A stretch of DNA of 64,000 nucleotides from Desulfogranum japonicum DSM 18378 (GCF_000429945.1 NZ_AUCV01000001.1:1-64000), one strand, 5' to 3'; counted from the stretch's first letter, positions 44,653-53,997 are shown. A program made the numbers and translations. Notes: a model not told the origin generated them from the letters alone.

Positions 44653-46467
44653 TTAGGCAGACTGTGCCTTTGCTTCCTCAATCGGGATAGATATCGTAAA
44701 GGTGGAACCCTTGCCAACTGTACTTTTTACATCTACATGACCCTTGTGGGCATTGGCAATATGCTTGACGATGGACAAACCTAAGCCTGTGCCCCCCTGA
44801 TCACGCCCTCGACCCTTGTCGCAGCGATAAAAACGCTCAAACAGTCTTGAAAGATGTTCTCTGGCAATTCCCGGCCCTTGATCGACAACACTGATATTGG
44901 CATATTTTCTTCCTTCCATGGTTTCACTGCAGTAGGAACGCAATGTTACAGGGGTATTCTCAGAACTGTAGCGAATGGCATTGATTAGCAGGTTGATAAG
45001 AGCCTGCTCCAGCAGCGGCTGGTTTAAAGGTGCTTCCAGTTCCGGATCATCCTCAATGTTGACAGCGATCTGTTTCTTCTCTGCAGCTTCTTTGCAGCGC
45101 TGTTTTACCGATGTCAATAACTCGGTAATGGAGACCGGAGTGAGGTCTATACTTTCTGTATTCACAGGGTTTTCAACCCTGGAAAGCACCAGAAGATCAT
45201 CAATAATGTCATCGAGCTTGTTGCTTTGCTTGGCTACCACCTGCAGGAATTTGAGTGACTGTTCCTTGTCTTCCAGGCCGTCATCGAGAATAGTTTCCAC
45301 ATACCCTTTAATTGCCGTAATCGGGGTTTTCAGTTCATGGCTGACATTGGCTACAAAATCCTGGCGTATGTTTTCCAGACGATTGAGTTTGGTTAAATCG
45401 TGCATAACCAGCAATGCGCCGATGGTCTCATTTTCAGCGCACAGGGGAACTGCGTGAGTCTGTAACTCAAGGCGTGTACTTTTATCATATATGGATACCT
45501 GTTCTTTTTGCAGGTTATTCTCCGTCAGCGCCCGGTCAAGCAGTTCCAGAAGCTGCTGGTTGCGTATGATACCTTGCACCATCTTTCCTTGTACCGATTC
45601 AGCAGAAAGAGAAAACATATCAGAAGCAGCCTTGTTCATGCGCAGGATTTTTTTATCTTTGTCTATGGCAACCACGGCATCTGCCATACTGGAAAACACA
45701 GCTTCAAGTTCATTACGTTGCTGTATAATCACCCGCACCCGACGGTTGATCTCTTCCACCATCTTATTGAGCGCGCCTGCCAGGCCCGCAAGTTCAACAG
45801 ACATATAATCACTGTTGATTTTTACCATCTGATCAATGCGGCCTTTGGTAAGCTGCTCGGCACCTCGCTTCATTTCCTCAATGGGACGGCTGATCATACG
45901 GGCCAGCTGATACGCAAGAAGTGCAGCTATGATCATAATAGCAATACCCACCCAAATCATTTTTTTAAATGCCTTGTTAAGCATGGCGTTATAAGGCGTG
46001 GTGGGCAAGGATAAGCGAAGAACAGCATTTCCGCTTTTTCCAAGTTGTGTCGGGATAGCCACATAGAGCATTGATTGGCCAAGGGTGTTGCTGTATCTCT
46101 GCGATGCTCCTATCCTCCCTTTAAGTGCCTCTGCCACTTCAGGTCGAGTGGCATGGTTCTCCATAACTCTGTAATCTTCATTGGAATCGCTGAGTACAAC
46201 GCCTTTTGTATCTATCAGTGTGATTCGAGTCCCTGCGCTACGACCTGCCTGTCTGACATATTGATGTAATGTTTCGCGATCATGCTGGTACAGATATTTA
46301 ATGGGAGGTTCAATGAGACGGGTTCTCGATTCTATTCCGGCCTGCAGCCGTTCAATATAGAATTCCCTTCCCTGCTCAGTGGAATACCAGCCGATAAAGA
46401 GGATAGCAACCAGGGTGATGAGCACAGTGCCGGGGAAGATCTGCCAGAAAATTTTTGTATTACGCAT
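44653..46467 (-). CDS. phoR: Phosphate-regulon sensor histidine kinase
   Basis: A 604-residue sensor kinase. Membrane segments at about 8-27 and 168-187 enclose a periplasmic domain of about 140 residues, unlike the short loop of the E. coli protein. A HAMP domain (about 190-245), a PAS domain (about 250-360), HisKA (FVANVSHELKTP, His 377) and GHKL ATPase (VDQGPGIA, GGTGLGLSIV) follow. It lies 133 bases after phoB on the same strand and near phoU and pst, so PhoR is the best assignment. Confidence 0.92.
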   Translation of the reverse strand: MRNTKIFWQIFPGTVLITLVAILFIGWYSTEQGREFYIERLQAGIESRTRLIEPPIKYLYQHDRETLHQYVRQAGRSAGTRITLIDTKGVVLSDSNEDYRVMENHATRPEVAEALKGRIGASQRYSNTLGQSMLYVAIPTQLGKSGNAVLRLSLPTTPYNAMLNKAFKKMIWVGIAIMIIAALLAYQLARMISRPIEEMKRGAEQLTKGRIDQMVKINSDYMSVELAGLAGALNKMVEEINRRVRVIIQQRNELEAVFSSMADAVVAIDKDKKILRMNKAASDMFSLSAESVQGKMVQGIIRNQQLLELLDRALTENNLQKEQVSIYDKSTRLELQTHAVPLCAENETIGALLVMHDLTKLNRLENIRQDFVANVSHELKTPITAIKGYVETILDDGLEDKEQSLKFLQVVAKQSNKLDDIIDDLLVLSRVENPVNTESIDLTPVSITELLTSVKQRCKEAAEKKQIAVNIEDDPELEAPLNQPLLEQALINLLINAIRYSSENTPVTLRSYCSETMEGRKYANISVVDQGPGIAREHLSRLFERFYRCDKGRGRDQGGTGLGLSIVKHIANAHKGHVDVKSTVGKGSTFTISIPIEEAKAQSA

Positions 46468-46600
46468 GTGCTATGTTATATGTGAAGGTTCAGGATGCAC
46501 ACAGACTTCAGAATATGCGCAAGGTGTTACCGCAGGTATGAAGATGGTCGTGTAGCTCAGAGACGATGACAGGATAGAGTGTATAGGTCTGTCAGAAGTT

Positions 46601-47308
46601 TCAGTCAGTTTCTTTCATTCTATATCCAATGCCACGAACTGTTTCTATGTAATCGCCTGTATCTTCGAGTTTTTTACGTAGCCCAAAAATCTGTACATCC
46701 ACAGCTCGAGGTGTGATCATGTAGTCATATCCACGCACATGGTCAATGATCTGTTGTCTGGAAAACACCCAGCCAGGTCTGGCTGCAAGCAGGGAGAGGA
46801 TAGTAAACTCAGTAATGGTTAAGTGGACTTTTTCGCCATTGACCCGGACTTCATGTCTGCCTGGATGAATTTCCATGCCATGCAGACGAATGATTCCGTG
46901 CTGGTCTTCGGTTGCCTGATCAGTTGAAGGGGCAGGTTTCCTTCTCAGAATAGCCTCTATACGGGCAAGCAGGACCCGGGGGCTGAAAGGTTTGGTGACA
47001 TAGTCATCGGCACCGGATCCCAGACCGCCTACAATATCGTCTTCTTCACTTTTCGCCGTCAGCATGACGATGGGGATGGAACAAATTTTTTCCTGACTGC
47101 GTATTATGTTACATATTTCAACGCCATCTTTGCCCGGTAGCATCAAATCCAGTACAATGGCATCAATAGGTTCTTTATCAAGGTACTGGAGTGCTTCTTC
47201 TCCACTGTCAGCACAACTGACGTTGTAACCGGCCTTAATCAGGTTGTAACTTACTAATTGTTGAATATCTGCATCATCCTCAACAACCAGGATGCGATTC
47301 TTTCCCAC
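46601..47308 (-). CDS. phoB: Phosphate-regulon response regulator
   Basis: A 235-residue OmpR/PhoB-family regulator. The receiver has the acidic pocket in VVEDDAD, the phosphoacceptor Asp 54 in VLDLMLPGKDG and the conserved Lys in VTKPFSP. The C-terminal winged helix has the ITEFTILSLLAARPGWVFSR-type helix and RAVDVQIFGLRKKL. It is divergent from phoU across 180 bases that carry a candidate PHO box, so both genes are probably controlled from there. A GGAG site precedes the ATG. Confidence 0.94.
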   Translation of the reverse strand: MGKNRILVVEDDADIQQLVSYNLIKAGYNVSCADSGEEALQYLDKEPIDAIVLDLMLPGKDGVEICNIIRSQEKICSIPIVMLTAKSEEDDIVGGLGSGADDYVTKPFSPRVLLARIEAILRRKPAPSTDQATEDQHGIIRLHGMEIHPGRHEVRVNGEKVHLTITEFTILSLLAARPGWVFSRQQIIDHVRGYDYMITPRAVDVQIFGLRKKLEDTGDYIETVRGIGYRMKETD

Positions 47309-47390
47309 TTTTTTCTCCTTATTACAGGGTGATTATTTCATAGAACAGATTACCCTGTGGTCAGGCTGTTGCAACAAAAAAGAAATAGAT

Positions 47391-47416
47391 TAATGATATC
47401 CTAACGTAAAACTAAC
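47391..47416. promoter_or_regulatory. Candidate PHO box (phoB/phoU)
   Basis: TAATGATATCCTAAC (47391-47405) is followed by a second CTAAC at 47412-47416, giving CTAAC twice with an 11-base period, the spacing PhoB uses. A sequence matching 14 of the first 15 bases lies upstream of pstC at 50000-50014. Assignment rests on position and repetition only. Confidence 0.55.
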
Positions 47417-47490
47417 GGCGGGGCAATGGATTACGGCTTATATATATGCTGCGATAGTATCTTTAATGATTCAGCTAAAGGAGGCTGTGC

Positions 47491-48162
47491 GTGAGTCGGC
47501 ATATGTTTTTCCACAGGGAAATCGACAAACTGAAAAAGGGAATACTCAACCTTGGCGGAATGGTTGAAGTACAGGTGCGTAACGCCTGTGCATTGCTTGG
47601 AAAATATGATGAACAGGCAGCCCGGGAGCTGATGAATTCCGATTGGAAGATTGATGATGCGGAAATTGCAGTAGAAGAAGAATGTCTGAAAGTTCTTGCG
47701 CTCCATCAACCTGTTGCCCGTGATCTGCGTCTGATTATTGCCATTATTAAAATCAACAATGAGCTGGAGCGGATAGCTGATATTGCCATTAATATTACCA
47801 AGCGTTTAATCACCATTCAGAAACATACCCCTGTCAATTTCAGTTTTGATTATCAGCCAATGGCTGAGCAAGTCCTGGAAATGCTAAAAATCAGCCTTGA
47901 CGCGCTGGTGACAGAGGATGCCACCCTGGCTCGCAAATTATTTGTAATGGATGAAGAGGTAGACAGTATGCGTAATATGGTATACCGGGAGGTTATTGCA
48001 GAAATTCAAGGCGGAAATACTGCAGGTGCAACAGGCCTGGTCAACCTCTACCTTATTGCCCGGCATTTGGAGCGTATAGGGGACAGAACCAATAACATTG
48101 CGGAAGAGATAATTTACCTGGTGGAGGGAGAAATTGTTCGTGGAGGGGGAGAAGCTGTTTAA
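47491..48162 (+). CDS. phoU: Phosphate transport regulator PhoU
   Basis: A 223-residue all-helical protein with two PhoU repeats; the metal-binding-type motifs ELERIADIAINI and HLERIGDRTNNIAE are both present. PhoU links the Pst transporter to PhoR and keeps the regulon off when phosphate is ample. The start is a GTG at 47491 (GTG AGT CGG) after an AAAGGAGG site. Here phoU stands apart from pstSCAB and is divergent from phoB. The stop codon is fused to the end of a MITE-like repeat. Confidence 0.94.
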   Translation: MSRHMFFHREIDKLKKGILNLGGMVEVQVRNACALLGKYDEQAARELMNSDWKIDDAEIAVEEECLKVLALHQPVARDLRLIIAIIKINNELERIADIAINITKRLITIQKHTPVNFSFDYQPMAEQVLEMLKISLDALVTEDATLARKLFVMDEEVDSMRNMVYREVIAEIQGGNTAGATGLVNLYLIARHLERIGDRTNNIAEEIIYLVEGEIVRGGGEAV

Positions 48163-48273
48163 GGGTCGCTGAAAATAATAAATATCCAAAAAATGCGTGG
48201 GATAATGGTTTGGTAACGTCGTCGCGTCAATGGTTCCATGCTGCCGTATTGAGCCATTGATGCGACGACGTTA
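48160..48273. repeat. MITE-like element, copy 2 (one arm missing)
   Basis: In reverse orientation to copy 1. The outer end TAAGGGTCGCTG begins at the phoU stop codon. The internal hairpin is TAACGTCGTCGCGTCAATG (48214-48232) with CATTGATGCGACGACGTTA (48255-48273), differing by one G·T pair. The far outer arm is absent; pfkA coding sequence starts 13 bases on. It fills the space between convergent phoU and pfkA and may act as their shared terminator. Confidence 0.72.
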
Positions 48274-48285
48274 GTACAGGGCGGT

Positions 48286-49425
48286 TTATTTTGTTTCCTG
48301 ACCGAGACAGGTACCTGTCTCCAGTGCTGATTTGACCCAGGGATGATTCTGGGGAATGAGTTTACGAACTCCAACTACTTTCTCCAGAGGAACCAGCTGT
48401 GTTGTTTCCCCGCGAACTGCGACCATGCAGCCAAATTTTTTTGCTGCAATGGCATCCACACAAGCTGTCCCCAGACGTGTAGCCAGAATACGATCTGCGG
48501 CTGTTGGCGTGCCTCCTCTCTGCAGGTGTCCCAGTATGGTGAGCCGGCTTTCCAGGCCCGTCAACTCTTCCAGCATGCTTGTCAGACGCAGGGTGTTGTT
48601 GGTTTGTGAGGATTTGAACTGTTGGAGTAATTCTGCTATTTTACCGAGTTTTTTTTCATCCTGATTCTTTTTGGCTTTTTGTTTCTTTTCAAGCAGTTCA
48701 TTGTATTTATTGGCGTTTTCTTTTGAGAGCGCTCCTTCTGAAACAGCCACAATGGAAAAGTTTTTACCACGATGGCGGCGTCGACGGATTGCTTCAGCCA
48801 CTACATTGATATCATAGGGGATTTCCGGAATCAGGATAACGTCTGCCCCACTGGCCAGTCCGGCACCGAGTCCCAGCCAGCCCGTGTTGTGCCCCATGAT
48901 TTCAACAACGATGATGCGATGATGGCTGTGTGCTGTTGAATGAAGCCTGTCAATGGCGTCCGTAGCAATTGACAGGGCAGTATCAAAACCAAATGTGATA
49001 TCGGTTTGTGCGACATCATTGTCAATGGTTTTGGGCAGGGTAATAATGTTCATGCCTGACTTGGACAATCGGTAGGCATTTTTTTGAGTTCCTCCACCGC
49101 CAATGCAGATGAGTGCATCCAGGTGATGACGTTCGTAATTATCCATCATCACTTCGGTCATATCCTGCATTTTTGAGCCCACGGGCATTTTGTGAGGCTT
49201 ATCTCTGCTGGTACCGAGTATTGTTCCGCCAAGGGTCAGAATGCCGGAAAGAATGTCGCCTTCAAGTTGGACTGTCCTGTTCTCCATAAGACCACGAAAG
49301 CCGTCGCGAAAACCTATCACCCTCATACCGTATGTGCTGAGGGCACTTTTTCCTATGGCTCGAATGGCTGCATTTAAACCAGGGCTGTCACCGCCGGCTG
49401 TGAGAACACCAATACATTTTCCCAT
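48286..49425 (-). CDS. pfkA: 6-phosphofructokinase with atypical donor site
   Basis: A 379-residue phosphofructokinase. GGDSPGLNA (11-19), the catalytic loop PKTIDND (131-137), MGHNTGW and HLQRGGTP are intact. The phosphoryl-donor loop reads GGGGT (109-113) where ATP enzymes have GGDGS: the Mg2+-binding Asp is Gly, the Gly usual in ATP enzymes is kept, and the loop Lys of PKTIDND is typical of PPi-using enzymes. Donor specificity is therefore unclear. A Lys-rich insertion (about 236-275) is also present. It sits inside the phosphate-gene region but on the opposite strand to phoU and pst. Confidence 0.9.
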   Translation of the reverse strand: MGKCIGVLTAGGDSPGLNAAIRAIGKSALSTYGMRVIGFRDGFRGLMENRTVQLEGDILSGILTLGGTILGTSRDKPHKMPVGSKMQDMTEVMMDNYERHHLDALICIGGGGTQKNAYRLSKSGMNIITLPKTIDNDVAQTDITFGFDTALSIATDAIDRLHSTAHSHHRIIVVEIMGHNTGWLGLGAGLASGADVILIPEIPYDINVVAEAIRRRRHRGKNFSIVAVSEGALSKENANKYNELLEKKQKAKKNQDEKKLGKIAELLQQFKSSQTNNTLRLTSMLEELTGLESRLTILGHLQRGGTPTAADRILATRLGTACVDAIAAKKFGCMVAVRGETTQLVPLEKVVGVRKLIPQNHPWVKSALETGTCLGQETK

Positions 49426-49590
49426 AACTTTCTCTCCGCACTATGCATATTTGTTTTCCAGGGTATGCGCATGGCATACATCCTGATATAATCATTTTTT
49501 TGTTTCTTACTATGCAGTGTATCATAACTCTATACAATACAGAAAAGAGCATATGTGTTTCCTGTAGCATGAAGCACCAGGCATTCCAGA

Positions 49591-49757
49591 TAAGGGGCTC
49601 GGAAAAAAGATATTCTCCAACCTTGTTGGTTTGTTATCTAATTCTCATGACTGTCTCCGCGGATCAATACGGTCAGTGCGGAACCAATGAGAAAGTCATG
49701 AGAATGGGTCTGTATCCTGCGCAATTTTGGGAGAGGTGTTATTTCCCGCGACCTTAA
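49591..49757. repeat. MITE-like element, copy 3 (divergent stem)
   Basis: It has the same length and outer ends as copy 1 (TAAGGGGCTCGG on the left; complement of the right end TTAAGGTCGCGGG) and the same apical core CAATACGGTCAGTGCGGAACC. The inner stem is wholly different: ATTCTCATGACT (49641-49652) pairs with AGTCATGAGAAT (49694-49705), and TCCGC/GCGGA pairs nearer the loop. The hairpin is thus kept while the stem sequence changed. Confidence 0.72.
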
Positions 49758-49758
49758 C

Positions 49759-49846
49759 GAATGTCTGTCCATCAATGGTCTTTTCCGAGCCTCGTTCCTC
49801 GCTTACCTAAACTTGAGCAAAAATCCTCATTTCTGGACAGACACTA
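49759..49846. repeat. TAGTGTCTGTCCA-family element
   Basis: TGTCTGTCCA (49762-49771) is matched by its complement (49834-49843), which continues outward as ACTA, giving an 82-bp unit with inverted ends. The segment CATCAATGGTCTTTTCCGAG and the following CTCGTTCCTCGCTTACCT align with 38514-38560. Single ends recur at 6493 and 59670. It directly follows the third MITE-like copy. Confidence 0.6.
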
Positions 49847-50089
49847 ACCACTGTTCATAATGCCAGAGGCATCGCTCAGTTATGGATTCGGGGCAAGGCC
49901 GGTCTATTCATTCATGCTGTCACTGATGTTGTAGGTGCTGTTAACACTCTGTACAGAAATAATACAATAAGCATATTCTTTCCGGGCTGACAACCGGTCT
50001 AATGAAATCCTAACTTCTTTCGAATAGTCGTTTAATACTGGCTCCATACTATGTAGTTTCATTAAGACACCATGCATGGAGAGTTTATT
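49847..50089. promoter_or_regulatory. pst operon upstream region with PHO-box candidate
   Basis: The region carries TAATGAAATCCTAAC at 50000-50014, which differs at one position from the motif between phoB and phoU. It lies about 75 bases before the pstC start, a suitable place for PhoB activation. No other feature is evident. Confidence 0.55.
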
Positions 50090-51472
50090 ATGTCACCAAA
50101 CCTGTTCTTAGTCGTTTTGCTGGGGATATCAGCCCTGGCCTATAGGCAGGGAAAGAAAAAGGCCTTTGCCTCTGTTACCGAAAAGAGTCAGAGACTCCAC
50201 TCGCTTCCCAATTATTATGGAGTTCTCACAGCATTGTGGTGTTTTATACCGGCTATTCTCATTTTTTTGCTGTGGCAGTTATTTTCCGATTTCATTCTTA
50301 CTGGCATTGCCATGCAGGATGTTTTTGCCAATACTCCCCATCTCAGTCCTGCAGAACAGAATTTGTTGATTAATGACATGCGCAATATGGTGGCGGGTGT
50401 CGTTAGTCGTGTTGATGCAAACCCGTTGGTTGAGCAGGCTGTTGAGCGCTATCTGAATATACGTGTCATAAGCCATATGGCTCTGGGGGTAATCATGCTG
50501 ATTGCTGCCCTGATCCCCGGATGTTGGATTTATACCCGCATTAAACCTGAGTTTCGGGCGAGAAACCACGTAGAACAAATTGTGGAAATTCTTCTTATTC
50601 TTTGCTCCACCGTTGCCATACTGACCACTGTAGGCATTGTCCTGTCCGTACTGTTTGAATCCATTCGTTTTTTTCAGCAGGTTCCTTTGTGGGATTTTCT
50701 GTTCGGCTTGAAATGGAGTCCGCAGATGGCTATCAGGGCTGATCAGGCTGGAAGTTCCGGCAGCTTCGGCGCTGTGCCTGTCTTTGCCGGGACATTTATG
50801 ATATCAGGTATTGCCCTGGCCGTAGCCGTTCCCATTGGGCTGATGTCTGCTATATACCTTTCCGAATATGCAGGCAAGAAGCTGCGGGCTGTTGTCAAAC
50901 CTCTGCTTGAGATCCTTGCCGGTGTTCCCACCGTTGTCTATGGCTTTTTTGCAGCATTGGTTGTAGCTCCTCTTATCCGGGATATGGGCCTAACCATGGG
51001 AATGTCTGTGTCTTCAGAAAGCGCACTGGCCGCAGGTCTGGTTATGGGCATCATGATTATTCCCTTTGTCTCTTCCCTTTCAGATGATGTGATCAATGCC
51101 GTACCACAGTCTTTACGTGATGGTTCGTATGGTCTCGGTGCAACAAAAAGTGAAACTATTAAAAACGTTATCATACCCGCCGCACTGCCCGGAATAGTAG
51201 GTTCCATTCTCCTGGCAGCTTCCCGGGCCATCGGTGAGACTATGATCGTGGTTATGGCAGCAGGTCTGTCTGCAAATCTTACGGCCAATCCTCTGGAGGC
51301 TGTGACCACGGTAACCGTACAGATCGTAACCTTGCTGGTAGGGGATCAGGAGTTTGACAGTCCCAAGACACTGGCGGCCTTTGCTCTTGGTCTATTGCTT
51401 TTTGTCACTACTCTCATGTTGAATGTGGTCGCCCTGTATGTTGTACGCAAGTACCGCGAAGAATACGAATAA
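50090..51472 (+). CDS. pstC: Phosphate ABC transporter permease PstC
   Basis: A 460-residue permease; the ATG at 50090 follows a GGAGAG site, and an earlier Met adds six residues. The C-terminal 250 residues are the usual BPD transport domain (KPLLEILAGVPTVVYGFFA, and the EAA loop around LGATKSETIKNVI). The N-terminal 200 residues are an extra region with two to three membrane helices and a periplasmic loop of about 70 residues, as in the long PstC form of some proteobacteria. It heads the pst operon and is followed by pstA. Confidence 0.94.
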   Translation: MSPNLFLVVLLGISALAYRQGKKKAFASVTEKSQRLHSLPNYYGVLTALWCFIPAILIFLLWQLFSDFILTGIAMQDVFANTPHLSPAEQNLLINDMRNMVAGVVSRVDANPLVEQAVERYLNIRVISHMALGVIMLIAALIPGCWIYTRIKPEFRARNHVEQIVEILLILCSTVAILTTVGIVLSVLFESIRFFQQVPLWDFLFGLKWSPQMAIRADQAGSSGSFGAVPVFAGTFMISGIALAVAVPIGLMSAIYLSEYAGKKLRAVVKPLLEILAGVPTVVYGFFAALVVAPLIRDMGLTMGMSVSSESALAAGLVMGIMIIPFVSSLSDDVINAVPQSLRDGSYGLGATKSETIKNVIIPAALPGIVGSILLAASRAIGETMIVVMAAGLSANLTANPLEAVTTVTVQIVTLLVGDQEFDSPKTLAAFALGLLLFVTTLMLNVVALYVVRKYREEYE

Positions 51473-51497
51473 CCTTCATGGGAAACGGAATAGAATC

Positions 51498-52769
51498 ATG
51501 AAAACAGAAAATACTTCAACCATGCAGGTGGTGAACAGCGGGCTGGCCAAACGATACGCCAAAGAAAAGCGCTTCAGGATGCTTGGTATCGGAGCGGTAG
51601 TCATCAGCCTCCTGTTTTTGGTAATCCTGTTCAGTTCCATTGTGGGGAATGGTTATACTGCATTTCGTCAGTCAGTTATTGTGCTTGATATTCATTTTGA
51701 TAAACAGATTCTGGATGTCAGTAATCTGCGCTCTGCAAATTATGCCAAACTGGTCAAGGATGCCATGTCCGGTTTGTTCCCCGATGTTACAGGCCGAAGC
51801 GACAAACGTATGCTGCATCGTCTTGTGAGTTCAGGGGCGGCGTTTCAACTGCAGAAAATGATTATTAAGGACCCCAGCCTTATTGGCCGGACCGTAGAGG
51901 TGCGAGTGCCGGCAGACGATGAAGTTGACATGTTTATCAAGGGATATATTCCTAGAAATGTGCCGGAATCCGAGCGCAGGATATCCGATCAGCAGATGGC
52001 CTGGATTGATCGCCTGGTGGACTCAGATCGTCTGGAGCGAAGGTTTAACACGACCTTTTTCACTGCTGGTGATTCCAGAGAGCCTGAGCTATCCGGCATC
52101 AAAGGTGCTGTGACCGGATCTTTTTTTACCTTGTTGGTCACCCTTGTTCTTTCATTTCCCATCGGGGTTGCAGCAGCTGTCTATCTTGAAGAGTTTGCCC
52201 CTGTAAACAGATGGACAGATTTTGTGGAAGTAAATATCAACAATCTGGCAGCTGTACCTTCCATTGTTTTTGGACTCCTTGGCCTGGCAGTGTTTTTAAA
52301 CTTTTTCGGATTTCCCAGGTCAGCACCTTTGGTCGGCGGCATGGTTCTTACCCTCATGACATTGCCCACCATAATTATTGCCAGCCGGGCTTCCTTAAAA
52401 TCTGTACCGCCATCCATCCGTGAAGCTGCACTGGGGATTGGAGCGTCAAAATTGCAAACAATAACCCACCATGTGCTCCCTTTGGCAATGCCCGGCATGA
52501 TGACAGGAACCATTATCGGCATGGCCCAGGCCTTGGGTGAGACGGCTCCTCTGCTGATGATTGGTATGGTGGCATTTATCGTTGATATACCTGGTGGAAT
52601 AACTGATCCGGCCACAGTACTTCCCGTACAGATTTATTTATGGGCAGATTCTCCTGAACGGGCCTTTGTGGAGAGGACATCCGCTGCCATCATGATTTTG
52701 CTTGCCTTTCTTATTTTGATGAATGGTACTGCTGTGCTTCTGCGTAGAAAGTTTGAGCGTCGTTGGTAG
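51498..52769 (+). CDS. pstA: Phosphate ABC transporter permease PstA (long form)
   Basis: A 423-residue permease. After a first membrane helix (about 30-50) comes a periplasmic insert of about 130 residues (DUF3333-like: VIVLDIHFDKQILD ... DRLERRFNTTFF), then the standard permease domain with VNINNLAAVPSIVFGLLGL and the EAA loop LGIGASKLQTITHHVLP. E. coli PstA lacks this insert. The start at 51498 follows the pstC stop by 25 bases and has only a weak GGAAAC site. With PstC it forms the phosphate channel. Confidence 0.94.
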   Translation: MKTENTSTMQVVNSGLAKRYAKEKRFRMLGIGAVVISLLFLVILFSSIVGNGYTAFRQSVIVLDIHFDKQILDVSNLRSANYAKLVKDAMSGLFPDVTGRSDKRMLHRLVSSGAAFQLQKMIIKDPSLIGRTVEVRVPADDEVDMFIKGYIPRNVPESERRISDQQMAWIDRLVDSDRLERRFNTTFFTAGDSREPELSGIKGAVTGSFFTLLVTLVLSFPIGVAAAVYLEEFAPVNRWTDFVEVNINNLAAVPSIVFGLLGLAVFLNFFGFPRSAPLVGGMVLTLMTLPTIIIASRASLKSVPPSIREAALGIGASKLQTITHHVLPLAMPGMMTGTIIGMAQALGETAPLLMIGMVAFIVDIPGGITDPATVLPVQIYLWADSPERAFVERTSAAIMILLAFLILMNGTAVLLRRKFERRW

Positions 52770-52777
52770 TTGTTGGA

Positions 52778-52798
52778 GATTATTGGAAAACAATAATC
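52778..52798 (+). terminator. Hairpin between pstA and pstS
   Basis: A perfect 8-base stem, GATTATTG and its complement, with a GAAAA loop lies 9 bases after pstA. The sequence after it is only moderately T-rich. It may attenuate readthrough or protect mRNA ends rather than stop transcription. Confidence 0.5.
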
Positions 52799-52893
52799 AT
52801 ACCTATTCTTAACATTGTTCAAATAGAGCCGGGCTATACATTGTATCTTGTTATGATCAATTGTATCTCTATTTATCTTTACAGGAGCGAGTT

Positions 52894-53943
52894 ATGTTGA
52901 AGAAAACATGTATTTTTGCAGTGGCAACTCTACTGGTTGGTACTGCAGCGGGTAGTTCTATGGCTGCCGGACGTGATTACATTTCCATTGTTGGATCTTC
53001 CACCGTCTATCCTTTTGCCACCACCGTTGCCGAACAGTTTGGTAAAACGAGCAAGTTTAAAACGCCTAAAATTGAGTCTACAGGATCAGGCGGTGGTATG
53101 AAACTTTTTTGCGCCGGTGTGGGGGTAGATACTCCGGATATCACCAACGCTTCGCGAAGGATTAAAAAATCCGAGTTTGAGAGCTGTCAGAAGAATGGTG
53201 TGAAGGACATTGTTGAGATTAAGGTCGGATATGACGGCATTGTTGTGGCCAACGCAAAGAGTGCTCCCCAGTTGAAACTGACCAGAAAGGAATTGTTCCT
53301 GGCCCTCGCCAAACAGGTTCCTGATCCACAAGGTGGAGAGCAGCTGGTTGCAAATCCTTACAAGACCTGGAAGGAAGTCAACAGCGAACTGCCTGATACC
53401 GCTATCGAGGTACTTGGTCCTCCGCCAACTTCCGGTACTCGCGATGCCTTTGTGGAACTCGTTATGGAGAAAGGGTGTTCCGAATATGGGTTTATCAAAT
53501 CTCTTAAAAAGTCTGATAAGAGTGAATTCAAGGCAGTGTGTCACACTGTACGGGAAGATGGAGCGTATATAGAAGCTGGTGAAAACGATAACCTGATCGT
53601 ACAGAAGCTTGAGGCAAATCCTGCAAGCCTTGGTATCTTCGGTTTCAGTTTTCTGGATCAGAATACGGACAAAATCCAAGGGTCTCTGGTTGAAGGTGAA
53701 GCACCGACTTTTGAAAATATTGCAGATGGCAAATATCCCGTCTCCCGGCCATTGTATTTTTATGTAAAAAAGGCCCATGTTGGTGTGATTCCCGGGATGG
53801 AAGAGTATCTTGCTGAATTCACGGCAGATCGCGCCTGGGGTGAAGACGGATATCTTGCAGAAAAAGGATTGATTCCTGCACCTGCTGAAGAACGGAAATC
53901 TTTTGCTGAAGCAGCAAAAGAACTGGCTCCGTTGAACATGTAA
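52894..53943 (+). CDS. pstS: Phosphate-binding periplasmic protein PstS
   Basis: A 349-residue substrate-binding protein. The start at 52894 has an AGGAGCGA site and gives a signal peptide ending SSMAAG. Phosphate-binding segments typical of PstS are IVGSSTVYPFA, ESTGSGGGMKLF, TPDITNASRRIK and PPTSGTRDAFVELV. It delivers phosphate to PstCA. Its position third in the operon, with hairpins before and after it, would allow its mRNA level to differ from that of the permeases. Confidence 0.95.
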   Translation: MLKKTCIFAVATLLVGTAAGSSMAAGRDYISIVGSSTVYPFATTVAEQFGKTSKFKTPKIESTGSGGGMKLFCAGVGVDTPDITNASRRIKKSEFESCQKNGVKDIVEIKVGYDGIVVANAKSAPQLKLTRKELFLALAKQVPDPQGGEQLVANPYKTWKEVNSELPDTAIEVLGPPPTSGTRDAFVELVMEKGCSEYGFIKSLKKSDKSEFKAVCHTVREDGAYIEAGENDNLIVQKLEANPASLGIFGFSFLDQNTDKIQGSLVEGEAPTFENIADGKYPVSRPLYFYVKKAHVGVIPGMEEYLAEFTADRAWGEDGYLAEKGLIPAPAEERKSFAEAAKELAPLNM

Positions 53944-53997
53944 TAACTTTCTACTGATGATGTGATCAACCTGCGTTATAGTAGATATTGATAATAT

